From: Dehalococcoidia bacterium
Lineage (GTDB): Bacteria > Chloroflexota > Dehalococcoidia > Lucifugimonadales > Lucifugimonadaceae
Assembly (NCBI GenBank): GCA_022451965.1
Contig: JAKUNJ010000005.1
Span: forward strand, 110,261-174,260
Length of the DNA stretch: 64,000 nucleotides
Direction of reading: 5' to 3'
Below the pieces are notes generated by a model. That model searched no databases. It was not told the DNA's origin and saw only the letters and a list, made by a program, of their open reading frames with translations. The first letter of the stretch is position 1; each line of letters starts with the position of its first letter. Shown in pieces: positions 36,006 to 45,600 of the stretch. Both the position numbers and the translations under genes were made by a program.

Positions 36006-36025
36006 TTACTTAAGAAGAGTTTTTT

Positions 36026-36496
36026 ATGATCAAGCATTTCACAGCAACAGCTTTTGTTGTCCAAAATAATAAAATAGCCTTGCACTGGCACAGCAAAGTT
36101 TGTGAATGGCTACCTGCCGGAGGTCATGTCGAAAAAAATGAAAATCCTGTTCAAGCAGCCAAAAGAGAAGTAAAAGAAGAAATGGGAATTGACATTAGAA
36201 TTATCTCTCGTTCTAAATATAATTTTTTTGAAATAGATAATATTCCTTCTCCTGAAGTAATATTATTAGAATCTGTATTTGATAAAAATATTGGTAAGCA
36301 TCAACATATAGACTTTGTTTATTTTGCAGTTCCCATAGAAAATGCAGTCAAGTTAAGTAATCAATGGAAATGGTTAGATTCTAATGAACTGTTATCTCAA
36401 AATAAAATTACAAATTTTAATGGATTATCTAAATCTCCACCCGAAGATGTAATTAAGTTGGGGGTAGATGCAATAAAAAAGGTTCAAAATATATGA
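36026..36496 (+). CDS. NUDIX hydrolase
   Basis: A 156-residue NUDIX-fold protein. The NUDIX box runs from GGHVEKNENPVQAAKREVKEE to MGI (about 32-55), with the REVKEEMG core that binds magnesium. It hydrolyses a nucleoside diphosphate linked to another group; the substrate is unknown. AAGAAGAG precedes the ATG. It is the first gene downstream of the large hairpin and structured leader, which probably controls it. It is followed 10 bases later by a small unknown gene. Confidence 0.88.
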   Translation: MIKHFTATAFVVQNNKIALHWHSKVCEWLPAGGHVEKNENPVQAAKREVKEEMGIDIRIISRSKYNFFEIDNIPSPEVILLESVFDKNIGKHQHIDFVYFAVPIENAVKLSNQWKWLDSNELLSQNKITNFNGLSKSPPEDVIKLGVDAIKKVQNI

Positions 36497-36506
36497 AAGG
36501 TTTAAT

Positions 36507-36824
36507 ATGTATCACATAAGAAGAGTATGGAAAATTAAAACAGGTCAGGCTCGAAGTGCAGCCAAATTAGTTAATGAAATAGCTAATGATTATTCAGATG
36601 CAGGTCAAAGAAATAAATCTTTAGTTTATTTTAATGGAGGGACATTACCATGTCCAAAAAATGAACTACATAGAGTTTATATGCAATGGACTGCTGATGT
36701 GATTGATTCTCCATACAGAGAAGGAAATAAAATCCCAACCTCAAGTGCTTATTCAAAATTGAATGAATTGGTAGATCATTCCGATGGACCTGGAACATGG
36801 GTAGAATTTTGGGAAGGAATCTAA
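36507..36824 (+). CDS. Small protein of unknown function, possibly dimeric alpha/beta-barrel
   Basis: A 105-residue protein with a GAAAGG ribosome site 6 bases before the ATG. YHIRRVWKIKTGQARSAAKLVNEIANDYSDAG at the start and WVEFWEGI at the end suggest an alternating strand-helix pattern like the NIPSNAP/ABM dimeric barrels, with a strand RVYMQWTADVID in the middle. I do not recognise a specific family. It follows the NUDIX gene by 10 bases and is probably co-transcribed with it. Confidence 0.6.
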   Translation: MYHIRRVWKIKTGQARSAAKLVNEIANDYSDAGQRNKSLVYFNGGTLPCPKNELHRVYMQWTADVIDSPYREGNKIPTSSAYSKLNELVDHSDGPGTWVEFWEGI

Positions 36825-36828
36825 GTCT

Positions 36829-36858
36829 AAAGGCAACTCTATGGCCTAAGTTGGCTTT
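36829..36858. terminator. Possible bidirectional terminator hairpin
   Basis: AAAGGCAAC (36829-36837) pairs with GTTGGCTTT (36850-36858), apart from one central G-G mismatch, across a 12-base loop. It lies between convergent gene ends. The stem is weak and only a short A/T run follows, so the call is tentative. Confidence 0.3.
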
Positions 36859-36879
36859 CAGTAAAAATTTACCAAGTAA

Positions 36880-37773
36880 CTAGTGTTTCTTAATTTCTAC
36901 TCCTGCAAGTTGTTCTACATACTTAGCAATAGCAGAATGGTCACTTTTTCCTTCTCCTTGAATCATCAAGCTAGTCAGGACTTGTTGGAGATTTGATGTC
37001 ACCTGTAGAGGAAGATTTAGATCTCTAGCAGCTTCCATAGCATTATTAATGTCTTTGTAATGTAGCTCAATTCTGAATCCAGGTTCAAAGTTTCTGTCAA
37101 CCATCATAGGGGCTTTAGCATTTATCACGTTTGAGCCTGCTAAACCTCCAGCTATAGCTTTATAAACTGTTTCTGGGTTCACTCCTGATTTTGCAGCTAA
37201 TGTTAGTGCTTCAGCTAATGCATGAATATTTGCTCCAACACATATTTGATTAGCTAATTTTGTAACTTGTCCTGCTCCATGCGCCCCACATAATATAGCT
37301 GATTTACCAAGGATATCAAATAATGGCTTAGCTTGTTCAAAATGCTCAGCTGATCCTCCAACCATAATTGCTAATTCTCCAGATATTGCAAAAGGCTCTC
37401 CACCAGATACAGGAGCATCTAAAAAGTTTACTCCATTATCATCACAAGCTTTTCCAATTCTTTGAGAAACTCCAGGTGCTATAGAGCTCATATCAACTAC
37501 TAAATGGCCATTAGAGGCTCCTTCTATGACTCCCCCTTTTCCAGTAATAGCCGATTCGGCTTGAGGTCCATCTTGAACCATGGTAACTGTAATGTTTGCA
37601 TTAGAAGAAGCTTCTGCTGCAGATTTGCATCCTGTTGCTCCTACTTTCTCAAGTTCTATAACTGGTTCTGGAAATAGGTCATAAACATAAAGTTCATAAC
37701 CTCCTTCTATCAAGTTTTTTGCCATTGGTTTACCCATTATTCCTAAACCAACAAATGCTATCTTTTCTGCCAT
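36880..37773 (-). CDS. NAD(P)-dependent beta-hydroxyacid dehydrogenase (HIBADH/GarR family)
   Basis: A 297-residue dehydrogenase. The Rossmann motif FVGLGIMGKPMAKNL starts at residue 6. DAPVSGGEPFA near 120 is the substrate-binding loop, and GAGQVTKLANQI near 168 carries the catalytic Lys. Family members reduce or oxidise 3-hydroxyisobutyrate, tartronate semialdehyde or similar acids. The substrate is not clear; GarR and HIBADH are both possible. It ends the minus-strand pair with the ferredoxin-NADP reductase gene, 30 bases downstream of it. Confidence 0.87.
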   Translation of the reverse strand: MAEKIAFVGLGIMGKPMAKNLIEGGYELYVYDLFPEPVIELEKVGATGCKSAAEASSNANITVTMVQDGPQAESAITGKGGVIEGASNGHLVVDMSSIAPGVSQRIGKACDDNGVNFLDAPVSGGEPFAISGELAIMVGGSAEHFEQAKPLFDILGKSAILCGAHGAGQVTKLANQICVGANIHALAEALTLAAKSGVNPETVYKAIAGGLAGSNVINAKAPMMVDRNFEPGFRIELHYKDINNAMEAARDLNLPLQVTSNLQQVLTSLMIQGEGKSDHSAIAKYVEQLAGVEIKKH

Positions 37774-37803
37774 AATATAACTCCCTTTCTTTTGATAATT
37801 TTC

Positions 37804-38541
37804 CTAATCTTTCCAGAATCGTTCCTCTAAGAATGTAAATTCTGTGCCTTCTAATCTTTCCTTTACATCCTCAATCATTCCTGGATGACCGCAAGCATAA
37901 ACAATGGTCTCATCAGCTTTTAGCCCCCATTCTTTTAATCTATCTTCAACAAGATTATTAATTCTTCCCTCTAATCCGGTCCATCCATTATTCCTATCTT
38001 CACCTGGTCGACTTACAGATGTTTCAAATAAAACATTATCATAATTAGAAGCAAAGTTACTTAATTCTTCATCATAACCAAATTCATCTAAATAAGAAGC
38101 TCCCTCTAAAACAAAAAAATTACTTTGTTTTTGAATTGGATCTAATAGATGTTTTCTCATCATACTCACATAAGGCGCGATTCCAGTAACTGTTCCTACC
38201 ATTACATGGTTTTTAAAATCTGGTTTTAGCACAAATATTCCTTTTGCCCTTGGTCTCATAGTAACTGCATCCCCAACATTCAAATTATTTAAAAGTGGTG
38301 TTAAATTTCCATCTGGTGGTGGTACAAGTTCAACAAATAATTCAATCTGTTCTTCGTCAGGTGAAGAAGCTATGGAATATGCTCTTTCAATACCTCCAGA
38401 TCCAATAGTACAATATTGACCAGGTTTGAAATCAAATTTTTCTTCAGGTTTCAACCACATTTTCCATAGATCTTCAGTTAGCTGTTCTCTTTTTGTGAGT
38501 TTAGCCCACATAAATTTACCTTTGACAACATTTAATGTCAT
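37804..38541 (-). CDS. fpr: Ferredoxin/flavodoxin--NADP reductase
   Basis: A 245-residue FAD/NADP oxidoreductase. FKPGQYCTIG followed by ERAYSIASSP is the FAD-binding site (RxYS form). MVGTVTGIAPYVSMMRKHL and YACGHPGMIEDV form the NADP half, and the C-terminus ends FLEERFWKD. The family transfers electrons between NADPH and ferredoxin or flavodoxin. GAGAGG lies 8 bases before the ATG at 38541. Together with the downstream dehydrogenase it forms a small redox operon on the minus strand, divergent from the pyr operon. Confidence 0.85.
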   Translation of the reverse strand: MTLNVVKGKFMWAKLTKREQLTEDLWKMWLKPEEKFDFKPGQYCTIGSGGIERAYSIASSPDEEQIELFVELVPPPDGNLTPLLNNLNVGDAVTMRPRAKGIFVLKPDFKNHVMVGTVTGIAPYVSMMRKHLLDPIQKQSNFFVLEGASYLDEFGYDEELSNFASNYDNVLFETSVSRPGEDRNNGWTGLEGRINNLVEDRLKEWGLKADETIVYACGHPGMIEDVKERLEGTEFTFLEERFWKD

Positions 38542-38623
38542 TTATAAACCTCTCAATCGATTATACGTTTTAATTTATTATCTGATATTTAATATATATT
38601 GTTAGATTGAAAATAGACACTAT

Positions 38624-38653
38624 TTGAGAATATATCAAAAGTTTATCTATTGT
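38624..38653 (+). promoter_or_regulatory. Candidate promoter of the pyr operon
   Basis: TTGAGA (38624-38629) and TATTGT (38648-38653) are 18 bases apart, acceptable as a sigma-70-type promoter. Transcripts would start near 38660 and include the imperfect hairpin 38665-38693 and the PyrR loop. The match is moderate and the region is AT-rich. Confidence 0.3.
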
Positions 38654-38700
38654 AATAATTAAATAAATTGATAAGATCATGGTTGATCAATTTTCTTTAA

Positions 38701-38719
38701 TAGGGTTCAGAGAAACCTA
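38701..38719 (+). promoter_or_regulatory. PyrR-binding RNA loop at the pyrR ribosome binding site
   Basis: The sequence TAGGGTTCAGAGAAACCTA contains GGTT-CAGAGA-AACC. The known PyrR target is ARUC-CNGNGA-GGYU. The loop core CNGNGA is kept (CAGAGA), and the flanking stem is changed on both sides but still pairs (GGTT with AACC), so the structure is preserved. The repeat ends where the ribosome site AAAGGAAG (38719-38726) begins, so PyrR bound to UMP could block translation initiation. Mycobacterial PyrR is known to act in that way. No terminator/antiterminator pair is needed. Confidence 0.75.
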
Positions 38720-38734
38720 AAGGAAGTAATACAT

Positions 38735-39283
38735 TTGGATAATAACCTAGTTCAATATAATAAAGTTCTGTTCGACGAGAACGATATTAGGCGTGCTATA
38801 GCTCGTTTATCTCATGAAATTATAGAATCTAATCAAGGCATTAATGATTTGATCCTATTAGGTATAAGGACTAGAGGTGAACATATTGCAAAAAGAATAT
38901 CAAATTCTATAAATTTATTCGAAAACACAAATATTGAATCTTTCAATATTGATATAAAAAATTTTAGAGATGATTTAAAAAATACTAAAAGAATTAGTGA
39001 ATTATTTATTGATGCAACTGTTCATGAAAAAAATTTGGTACTCGTAGATGATGTCCTATATACGGGAAGAACAATTAGGGCTTCTCTTGAAGCAATTTTC
39101 TCTTTAGGTAGACCAAAAAGTATTAAATTAGCAGCTTTAGTTGATAGAGGGCATAGAGAGGTTCCAATAAGGCCAGACTTTGTTGGAAAAAATATTCCAA
39201 CCTCAAACACTGAAAGAATTAAGGTATTCATGAAAGAGGAAGATGGAATAGACAAAATTGAATTGATTAGAGAAAAGCGATAA
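38735..39283 (+). CDS. pyrR: Pyrimidine operon regulator / uracil phosphoribosyltransferase PyrR
   Basis: A 182-residue PyrR. The phosphoribosyltransferase motif is LVLVDDVLYTGRTIRASLEA near 100-120, and RGHREVPIRPDFVGKNIPT is the PyrR-specific region. It binds pyr mRNA in response to UMP/UTP and can have weak uracil phosphoribosyltransferase activity. The start is TTG at 38735, 8 bases after AAAGGAAG, directly behind a PyrR-binding loop, implying autogenous control. It heads pyrR-pyrB-pyrC-carA-carB. Confidence 0.96.
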   Translation: MDNNLVQYNKVLFDENDIRRAIARLSHEIIESNQGINDLILLGIRTRGEHIAKRISNSINLFENTNIESFNIDIKNFRDDLKNTKRISELFIDATVHEKNLVLVDDVLYTGRTIRASLEAIFSLGRPKSIKLAALVDRGHREVPIRPDFVGKNIPTSNTERIKVFMKEEDGIDKIELIREKR

Positions 39284-39286
39284 ATA

Positions 39287-40219
39287 ATGAATAATCTCAA
39301 AAAACATATTTTAGATATAGATCATTTAGATAGAGACTTCATATACAAAATACTTGAAAAAACAAAAAGCTTAAAACAAAATCAAACTAATAAAATCAAC
39401 CTTTCAAATAAACATGTTTGTGCACTTTTCTATGAGGATTCTACAAGAACCAAGTTAAGTTTTGAGAAAGCATCCAATAATTTGAATGTTAAATTTCATG
39501 ATTTAGAAGTATCAAAATCAAGTGTTAACAAGGGGGAATCTTTTTATAATACTCTCAAAACTATTGATTCTATAGGAATGGATTTGATAATAATTCGTCA
39601 TCCATCATCTGGTGCAGCTATATTTGCTGCAAAACATACCAGCTCTTCAATCTTAAATGCTGGAGATGGTTCTCATGCTCATCCAACTCAAACTTTAACT
39701 GATCTTTTTACAATTTATGAAAAAAATATTGATTTTACAAATCTTGAAATTTCTATAGTTGGAGATTTTATATTTAGCAGAGTTGCTAGATCAACAATTA
39801 TAGGTTTTGCAATTATGGGATCAAAAGTTAATATAATTGGGCCATCAGAACTTGTATCAAATGATATTATCGAAGCTTATATAAATTTACCAAATATTTC
39901 TAAAGATCAAATTTCAATAAGTGAAGATATTGAAAACTCCTTAAGTAATTCCGATATAGTAATGCCTCTTAGGATACAAAAAGAAAGATTCACCAGTAAT
40001 TTTAATCTAAATTTTGAAACATATAAAAAACTATGGAAAATAGATGAAAAAATAATAAAAAATATAGATAAAAAAATCTTTATAATGCATCCTGGGCCAG
40101 TAAATGAAGAGACTGAAATTTCTCATAATATTGCTCATTCAGATAATTCATTAATAAATCAACAAGTTCAAAATGGAGTTTTCTTAAGACAAACAATTAT
40201 CGGTGAGTTATTATCATGA
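39287..40219 (+). CDS. pyrB: Aspartate carbamoyltransferase catalytic subunit
   Basis: A 310-residue ATCase. Carbamoyl-phosphate-binding motifs are DSTRTKLSFEKA near 47 and HAHPTQTLTDLF near 126, with SKSSVNKGES in between. MHPGPVNEETEI near 265 is the C-terminal signature. It joins carbamoyl phosphate to aspartate. No regulatory subunit pyrI is present. It starts 3 bases after pyrR and overlaps pyrC by 4 bases. Confidence 0.96.
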   Translation: MNNLKKHILDIDHLDRDFIYKILEKTKSLKQNQTNKINLSNKHVCALFYEDSTRTKLSFEKASNNLNVKFHDLEVSKSSVNKGESFYNTLKTIDSIGMDLIIIRHPSSGAAIFAAKHTSSSILNAGDGSHAHPTQTLTDLFTIYEKNIDFTNLEISIVGDFIFSRVARSTIIGFAIMGSKVNIIGPSELVSNDIIEAYINLPNISKDQISISEDIENSLSNSDIVMPLRIQKERFTSNFNLNFETYKKLWKIDEKIIKNIDKKIFIMHPGPVNEETEISHNIAHSDNSLINQQVQNGVFLRQTIIGELLS

Positions 40220-41538
40220 AAAACCTAATAATTAAGAACGCTTATCTGATAGATCCATCTGAAAATTTAGATTTAGTATCAGATATATTAATATCCGATG
40301 GAAAAATTAAAAAAATTTCTAAAAAAATAGAAATTACTAATGAAGAAATTATCGATGCTAATAATAAAATTTTACTTCCTGGTCTAATTGATTTCCATGT
40401 TCATTACAGAGATCCAGGGGAAACTTATAAAGAAGATATTGAATCTGGGTCAAATGCTTCTGCCAAAGGAGGTTTTACAACTGTTGTTATGATGGCAAAT
40501 ACTGACCCTGCAATAGATTCGGTTGATAAAGTTATTGAACAAAGAAAAACAATTGAGAATTTCTCTAAAATTAGAGCCTTACAAACATCAGCCCTAACTT
40601 TATCAAGAAAAGGAAAAGACTTAGTTGATATTGATAAATTATCTCTTTCTGGAATTGTTGCTTTTAGTGATGATGGGGACGTAGTTGATGATAAAGACTT
40701 AATGGTAGAAGGGTTAAAAAAATCTAATGAAAAAAAATTCTTTGTACTTCAGCATGCAGAGGCAAAAGAATTAATTGATGATGGATCTGCAAATTCAGGA
40801 CCTCCAGCTATTAGAATGGGATTAGCAGCAAGATCTAGACATGCTGAGATATCAATCATAAAAAGAGATATTCAGATAGCAAAAGAAAATAATTTAAAGT
40901 TATATTTTCAACATTTATCCACTAAAGAATCAGTTGATTTGATCAGAATTGCAAAAAAAGAAGGAGTTGAAATAATTAGTGAAGTCACTCCGCATCATCT
41001 TTTTCTAAACGAAAATTGGGTCTATGGGAAAAACGGTATAATTCCAGATTTTATAGATCTAGATTCTTATGATACTAACTTTAGAGTTAATCCTCCAATT
41101 AGGCAAGAAGAGGATAGACTAGCTTTATTGGAGGGTATTAAGGATGGAACCATAGATATTATCGCAACTGATCATGCTCCTCACTCAGATGGAGACAAAT
41201 TAAATACATTTGATTCAGCTCCAGCTGGAATAAATGGTGCTGAAACTGCATTGCCTACACTGCTTACTATAGTTAATAAAGGAGAGTTACATCTCACTGA
41301 CGTTATAAGAACTATGAGTAATAATCCTGCAAAAATCTTAAATAAATTGCTTGATGTAAATATAGGAAAATTAAAGAAAAATTTTCAAGCTGATTTTACA
41401 TTAATTGATAATGATAAAAAAAATAAAATAACAGAAGATTTTTTTATTTCAAAAAGTAAAAATTCTCCACTTATTGGAAATGAAATGATTGGTCAGGTAA
41501 AAATGACCATATTAGGAGGTAAAATAGTCCATGGTTAA
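40216..41538 (+). CDS. pyrC: Dihydroorotase
   Basis: A 440-residue class I dihydroorotase. The zinc motif DFHVHYRDPGETYKED lies near 56. QHAEAKEL and TPHHLFLNE give further metal ligands, and IATDHAPHSDGDK near 315 contains the catalytic Asp. It closes carbamoyl-aspartate to dihydroorotate. It overlaps pyrB by 4 bases and carA by 8, consistent with a translationally coupled operon. The next step's gene pyrD is not in the window. Confidence 0.96.
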   Translation: MKNLIIKNAYLIDPSENLDLVSDILISDGKIKKISKKIEITNEEIIDANNKILLPGLIDFHVHYRDPGETYKEDIESGSNASAKGGFTTVVMMANTDPAIDSVDKVIEQRKTIENFSKIRALQTSALTLSRKGKDLVDIDKLSLSGIVAFSDDGDVVDDKDLMVEGLKKSNEKKFFVLQHAEAKELIDDGSANSGPPAIRMGLAARSRHAEISIIKRDIQIAKENNLKLYFQHLSTKESVDLIRIAKKEGVEIISEVTPHHLFLNENWVYGKNGIIPDFIDLDSYDTNFRVNPPIRQEEDRLALLEGIKDGTIDIIATDHAPHSDGDKLNTFDSAPAGINGAETALPTLLTIVNKGELHLTDVIRTMSNNPAKILNKLLDVNIGKLKKNFQADFTLIDNDKKNKITEDFFISKSKNSPLIGNEMIGQVKMTILGGKIVHG

Positions 41539-42619
41539 AAATATAAATTTAGTTCTACAAGACGGAACTTTTTATTCTGGAATTTCTTTTGGATTTCAAA
41601 AGGATGTATATGGAGAAGTTGTATTTAATACATCTATGACAGGATATCAAGAAATGCTAACGGATCCATCCTACAGGGGGCAAATATTAATACCTACTTA
41701 CCCTTTGATCGGTAATTATGGAATAAGTTCTACTGATGTTGAATCTTCAAATATACAAGTTGAGGGATTTGTTGTACGACAATTTTGTGAAGAACCATCT
41801 CATAATAATTCAATCATGAATCTTGATGAATATCTGAAGATAAATAAAATTCCTGGAATATTTGGTCTAGATACTAGGTCAATAGTTAAAAAAATCAGAA
41901 ATGCAGGTGTAATGATGGGATCAATTTCTTCTGGTAATAATATTGATGAAATTATAGCAAAAATAAATTCAATTGAATCCTATGATGATCAAAATTTTGT
42001 TTCTGAAGTATCAACTAAAAAAATAATATACCAACGAAATAATAACTCAAAATTTAATATAGCATTATTAGACTTAGGAGTTAAGAATAATATTATTAGG
42101 TTGCTAGAATCTAGAAATTGTTCTGTAAAGATTTTTCCCTACACATCAACTTCAAAAGATATTTTATCTAGTAATCCTGATGGAATTGTTTTATCACCTG
42201 GACCAGGTGATCCTAATAATCTTGAAAATATTTTACCTGGCATTAAGGAATTAATTGACTCCCAAATACCCATTTTAGGAATTTGTCTAGGGCATCAATT
42301 AATAGCTAAATCTTTGGGTGTAGAAACTTTCAAATTACCTTTTGGTCATAGGGGAGGGAATCAGCCTGTAAAAGATATCAAAAAAAATAGAGTTTATGTA
42401 ACTGCTCAAAATCATGGATATGCTGTTTCTAATATAAAGAAACATAAAGATCTAGAAGTTACTCATATCAATATGAATGATGGGACAGTTTCAGGACTAT
42501 CACATAAAAAATTGCCTGTGTTTTCAATTCAATATCATTCAGAAGCTTCTCCCGGGCCAAAAGATTCAGAATATATATTTGATGAATTTATAAAAAAAAT
42601 AAATGATGAAAAGGAATAA
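41531..42619 (+). CDS. carA: Carbamoyl-phosphate synthase small subunit
   Basis: A 362-residue glutaminase subunit. The N-terminal CPSase small domain includes GEVVFNTSMTGYQEMLTDPS. The class I amidotransferase domain has LSPGPGDP, the nucleophile Cys in GICLGHQLIA near 253, and QYHSEASPGP with the catalytic His and Glu. It releases ammonia from glutamine and channels it to CarB. It begins inside the end of pyrC and ends 3 bases before carB. Confidence 0.97.
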   Translation: MVKNINLVLQDGTFYSGISFGFQKDVYGEVVFNTSMTGYQEMLTDPSYRGQILIPTYPLIGNYGISSTDVESSNIQVEGFVVRQFCEEPSHNNSIMNLDEYLKINKIPGIFGLDTRSIVKKIRNAGVMMGSISSGNNIDEIIAKINSIESYDDQNFVSEVSTKKIIYQRNNNSKFNIALLDLGVKNNIIRLLESRNCSVKIFPYTSTSKDILSSNPDGIVLSPGPGDPNNLENILPGIKELIDSQIPILGICLGHQLIAKSLGVETFKLPFGHRGGNQPVKDIKKNRVYVTAQNHGYAVSNIKKHKDLEVTHINMNDGTVSGLSHKKLPVFSIQYHSEASPGPKDSEYIFDEFIKKINDEKE

Positions 42620-42622
42620 TTA

Positions 42623-45600
42623 ATGAACAAGACAGTTTTAGTTGTAGGGTCAGGCCCAATTATAATTGGACAAGCTGCTGAGTTTGATTATGCAGGAGCT
42701 CAAGCTTGTAAGTCACTTAGAGAAGAGGGCTATAGAGTTGTTCTTATAAATTCTAATCCAGCAACAATAATGACAGATACTGAAATGGCAGATCGAATAT
42801 ATATAGAACCAATTACTCCTGAAATTGTGGAAAAAATTATCAAGAAAGAAAAACCTTTTGGAATTTTGGGGACTTTAGGAGGACAAACAGGATTAAACTT
42901 AACATCTGAGTTAAATAATCTAGGAATATTAGATAAACATAACGTTGAAATACTTGGTACCGATATTAATTCTATTGAAACAGCTGAAGATAGGGATAAA
43001 TTCAGGTCTTTTTTGTTGGATATAAATCAACCAACTCCTCCTTCTATAGCTGTAAATAATTTAGAGGATGCTAAAAAAGCAGCAATCAAAATCGGCTTTC
43101 CAGTTGTAATAAGGCCTGCTTATACATTAGGTGGAACAGGTGGTGGAATTGCCAAAAATGAAGAAGAATTATTAGATATTGCAAATCAAGGTATAAATTT
43201 ATCAAGAGTTGGTCAGGTATTAGTAGAAAAATCTCTTGTAGGTTGGAAAGAAGTTGAATATGAAGTTATGAGAGATAACGCAGGAAATGTCATAACAATA
43301 TGTAATATGGAAAATTTAGATCCTATGGGAGTACATACTGGAGATTCAATTGTTGTTGCCCCATCTCAAACGTTGAATGATAAAGAATATCAGATGTTAA
43401 GAACTGCGAGTCTAGAAATAATTTCTAAATTAGAAATAAAAGGAGGATGCAATGTTCAATTAGCACTAAAACCTTCACAAATAGTGAAAGATCAATTAGG
43501 GAATGACTTTAATAATGACCCAGACTACTACATAATTGAAGTAAATCCTAGGGTATCAAGATCTTCTGCTTTAGCATCAAAAGCTACTGGATATCCAATA
43601 GCTCGAATTGCATCAAAAATAGCTGTTGGGAAGAATTTAGATGAGATAACTAATCCTGTGACTGGAAAAACATTTTCTGTTTTTGAACCTTCTTTAGATT
43701 ATTGTGTTGTAAAAATACCTAGATGGCCATTTGATAAATTTCCTGATGCAGATAGAACTTTAGGTACACAAATGAAAGCCACAGGGGAAGTTATGGGCAT
43801 CGAAAGAACTTTTGAAGCAGCTCTTCTAAAGTCTATTAGATCATTAGAAAATAATAAACCAGATTTACTATCATCTCCTGATAATGAAAATACTAATTTG
43901 CCAATGGATGATAGATTATGGGATATCGCAAAGAGAATTAGAAACGGTTCGAATGCTTTGCTTGAAACCCAAAGAACATTTATAGATTACTGGTTTACAA
44001 ATGCTATAGAAAAAATAATTGAGACTGAAAAGTTATTAATTGATAGCGATTTATCAAGTGAAATAATTCTTGATGCTAAAACTAAAGGATTTTCAGATAA
44101 CTATATTGCAAAACTAAAGAAATGCAGTGAATCTGATATAAGAAAATTTAGAAAAGAAAATAGAATTATTCCAACTTATAAAATGGTTGATACTTGTGCT
44201 GCAGAATTTGAAGCTATCACTACTTATTTTTATAGCACTTATGAATTTGAAAATGAGGCAATTGCATTAGAAGGTGATAAAGCTATTGTTTTGGGCTCTG
44301 GTCCAATTAGAATTGGTCAAGGTATTGAATTTGATTATTGTTCTGTTCATGCATCTCGGAGTTTACTTGAAGATAATATTAAGTCCATACTAATAAACTC
44401 AAATCCAGAAACAGTGTCGACAGATTTTGACACTTCTTCAAGATTATATTTTGAACCACTAGATTCTGAAAGTGTTTTGGATATTATTGAAAATGAGTTT
44501 GATGGAAAGTCAAATATAAAATCTATGGTTCAATTTGGTGGTCAAACAGCTATTAATATGTCTCAAGTTTTAGGTCAATATAATATGCCAATTTTAGGAT
44601 CTTCAGCAGAAGTTATAAATGATGCATCAGAAAGAGGAAGATTTGAGAATATAGCCAAGAAAGCGAATGTATTACAACCATCAGGGGCCGCAACTCGAAA
44701 TTTAGATGATGCACTAAAAATCGCATCAAAAGTTTCATATCCAGTTATGGTTAGGCCATCATATGTTTTAGGCGGAAGAGCAATGGAAATAGTTCATTCA
44801 GAGAATGAATTAAAGAGATATTTTACTCGCGCCCAAAATTATGTTCCTGGTCAGACTATTTTAGTGGATCAATATATTTCAGGTATTGAAATAGAGATTG
44901 ATGCTATTTGTGATGGAGATAATGTACTAATACCTGGAATTATGCAGCATGTTGAGAGAGCAGGTGTGCATTCTGGAGATAGTACAGCAGTTTATCCTGC
45001 TTATGATCTGTCAGAAAATGAAAAAAGCGAAATAGTTGAAGCAACCAAAAAACTAGGAATAACATTGGGAATCAAAGGTCTAATGAATATTCAGTTTATA
45101 GTCAAAAGGTCAAAAAAATCTTTCTTTGATAATAATTCACATAATAGTAATGACGAGAAATCAAAGCTATATGTTATTGAGGTAAATCCTCGATCTAGTA
45201 GAACCATACCATTTATTTCAAAAATAACTGGTATACCAATGATAAAACTTGCTGTAAAAGTAATGTATGGTAAAAAACTATTAGATCTTGGTTATGGTAT
45301 AGATTTGGTACCAGAAAAAAAATTATTTGCGGTAAAATCACCAGTCTTTTCTATGTCAAAATTATCAGGAGTAGATACATATTTGGGTCCTGAAATGAAA
45401 TCAACTGGTGAAGTTATGGGAATAGATGATAATTTACCAGACGCTATGAAAAAAGCAATGATTGCTTCGGGGTTAGAAGTAAATGAAAAGACAAGTTTTT
45501 TACTGTCTATTGCTGATAGAGATAAAGAAGATTCATTAGATTTTATCAAGAAATTAAAAGCTAATGGAAATACTATTTATGCAACTGAAGGAACTTATAA

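Larger units (their letters stand above)
35866..36025 (+). ncRNA. Unassigned structured leader RNA upstream of the NUDIX gene
   Basis: No long ORF covers 35707-36025. The AT-rich first half (35707-35860) shows nothing beyond likely promoter sequence. From 35866 the composition shifts to G+C-richer, structured sequence. GGTGTC (35908-35913) pairs with GGCGCC (35923-35928). AGGT (35933-35936) pairs with ACCT (35943-35946). CCTCC (35944-35948) could instead pair with the ribosome site GGAGG (35872-35876). Then comes a 57-nt hairpin ending 20 bases before the NUDIX ATG. The mutually exclusive pairings look like a switch. I compared it with the riboswitch classes I know and found no convincing match. 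Confidence 0.5.

Noticed and set aside
35949..36025. Intrinsic terminator
   Set aside because: The stem is far longer than usual, and the T-run (36020-36025) is separated by about 14 bases and sits directly before the NUDIX ATG.
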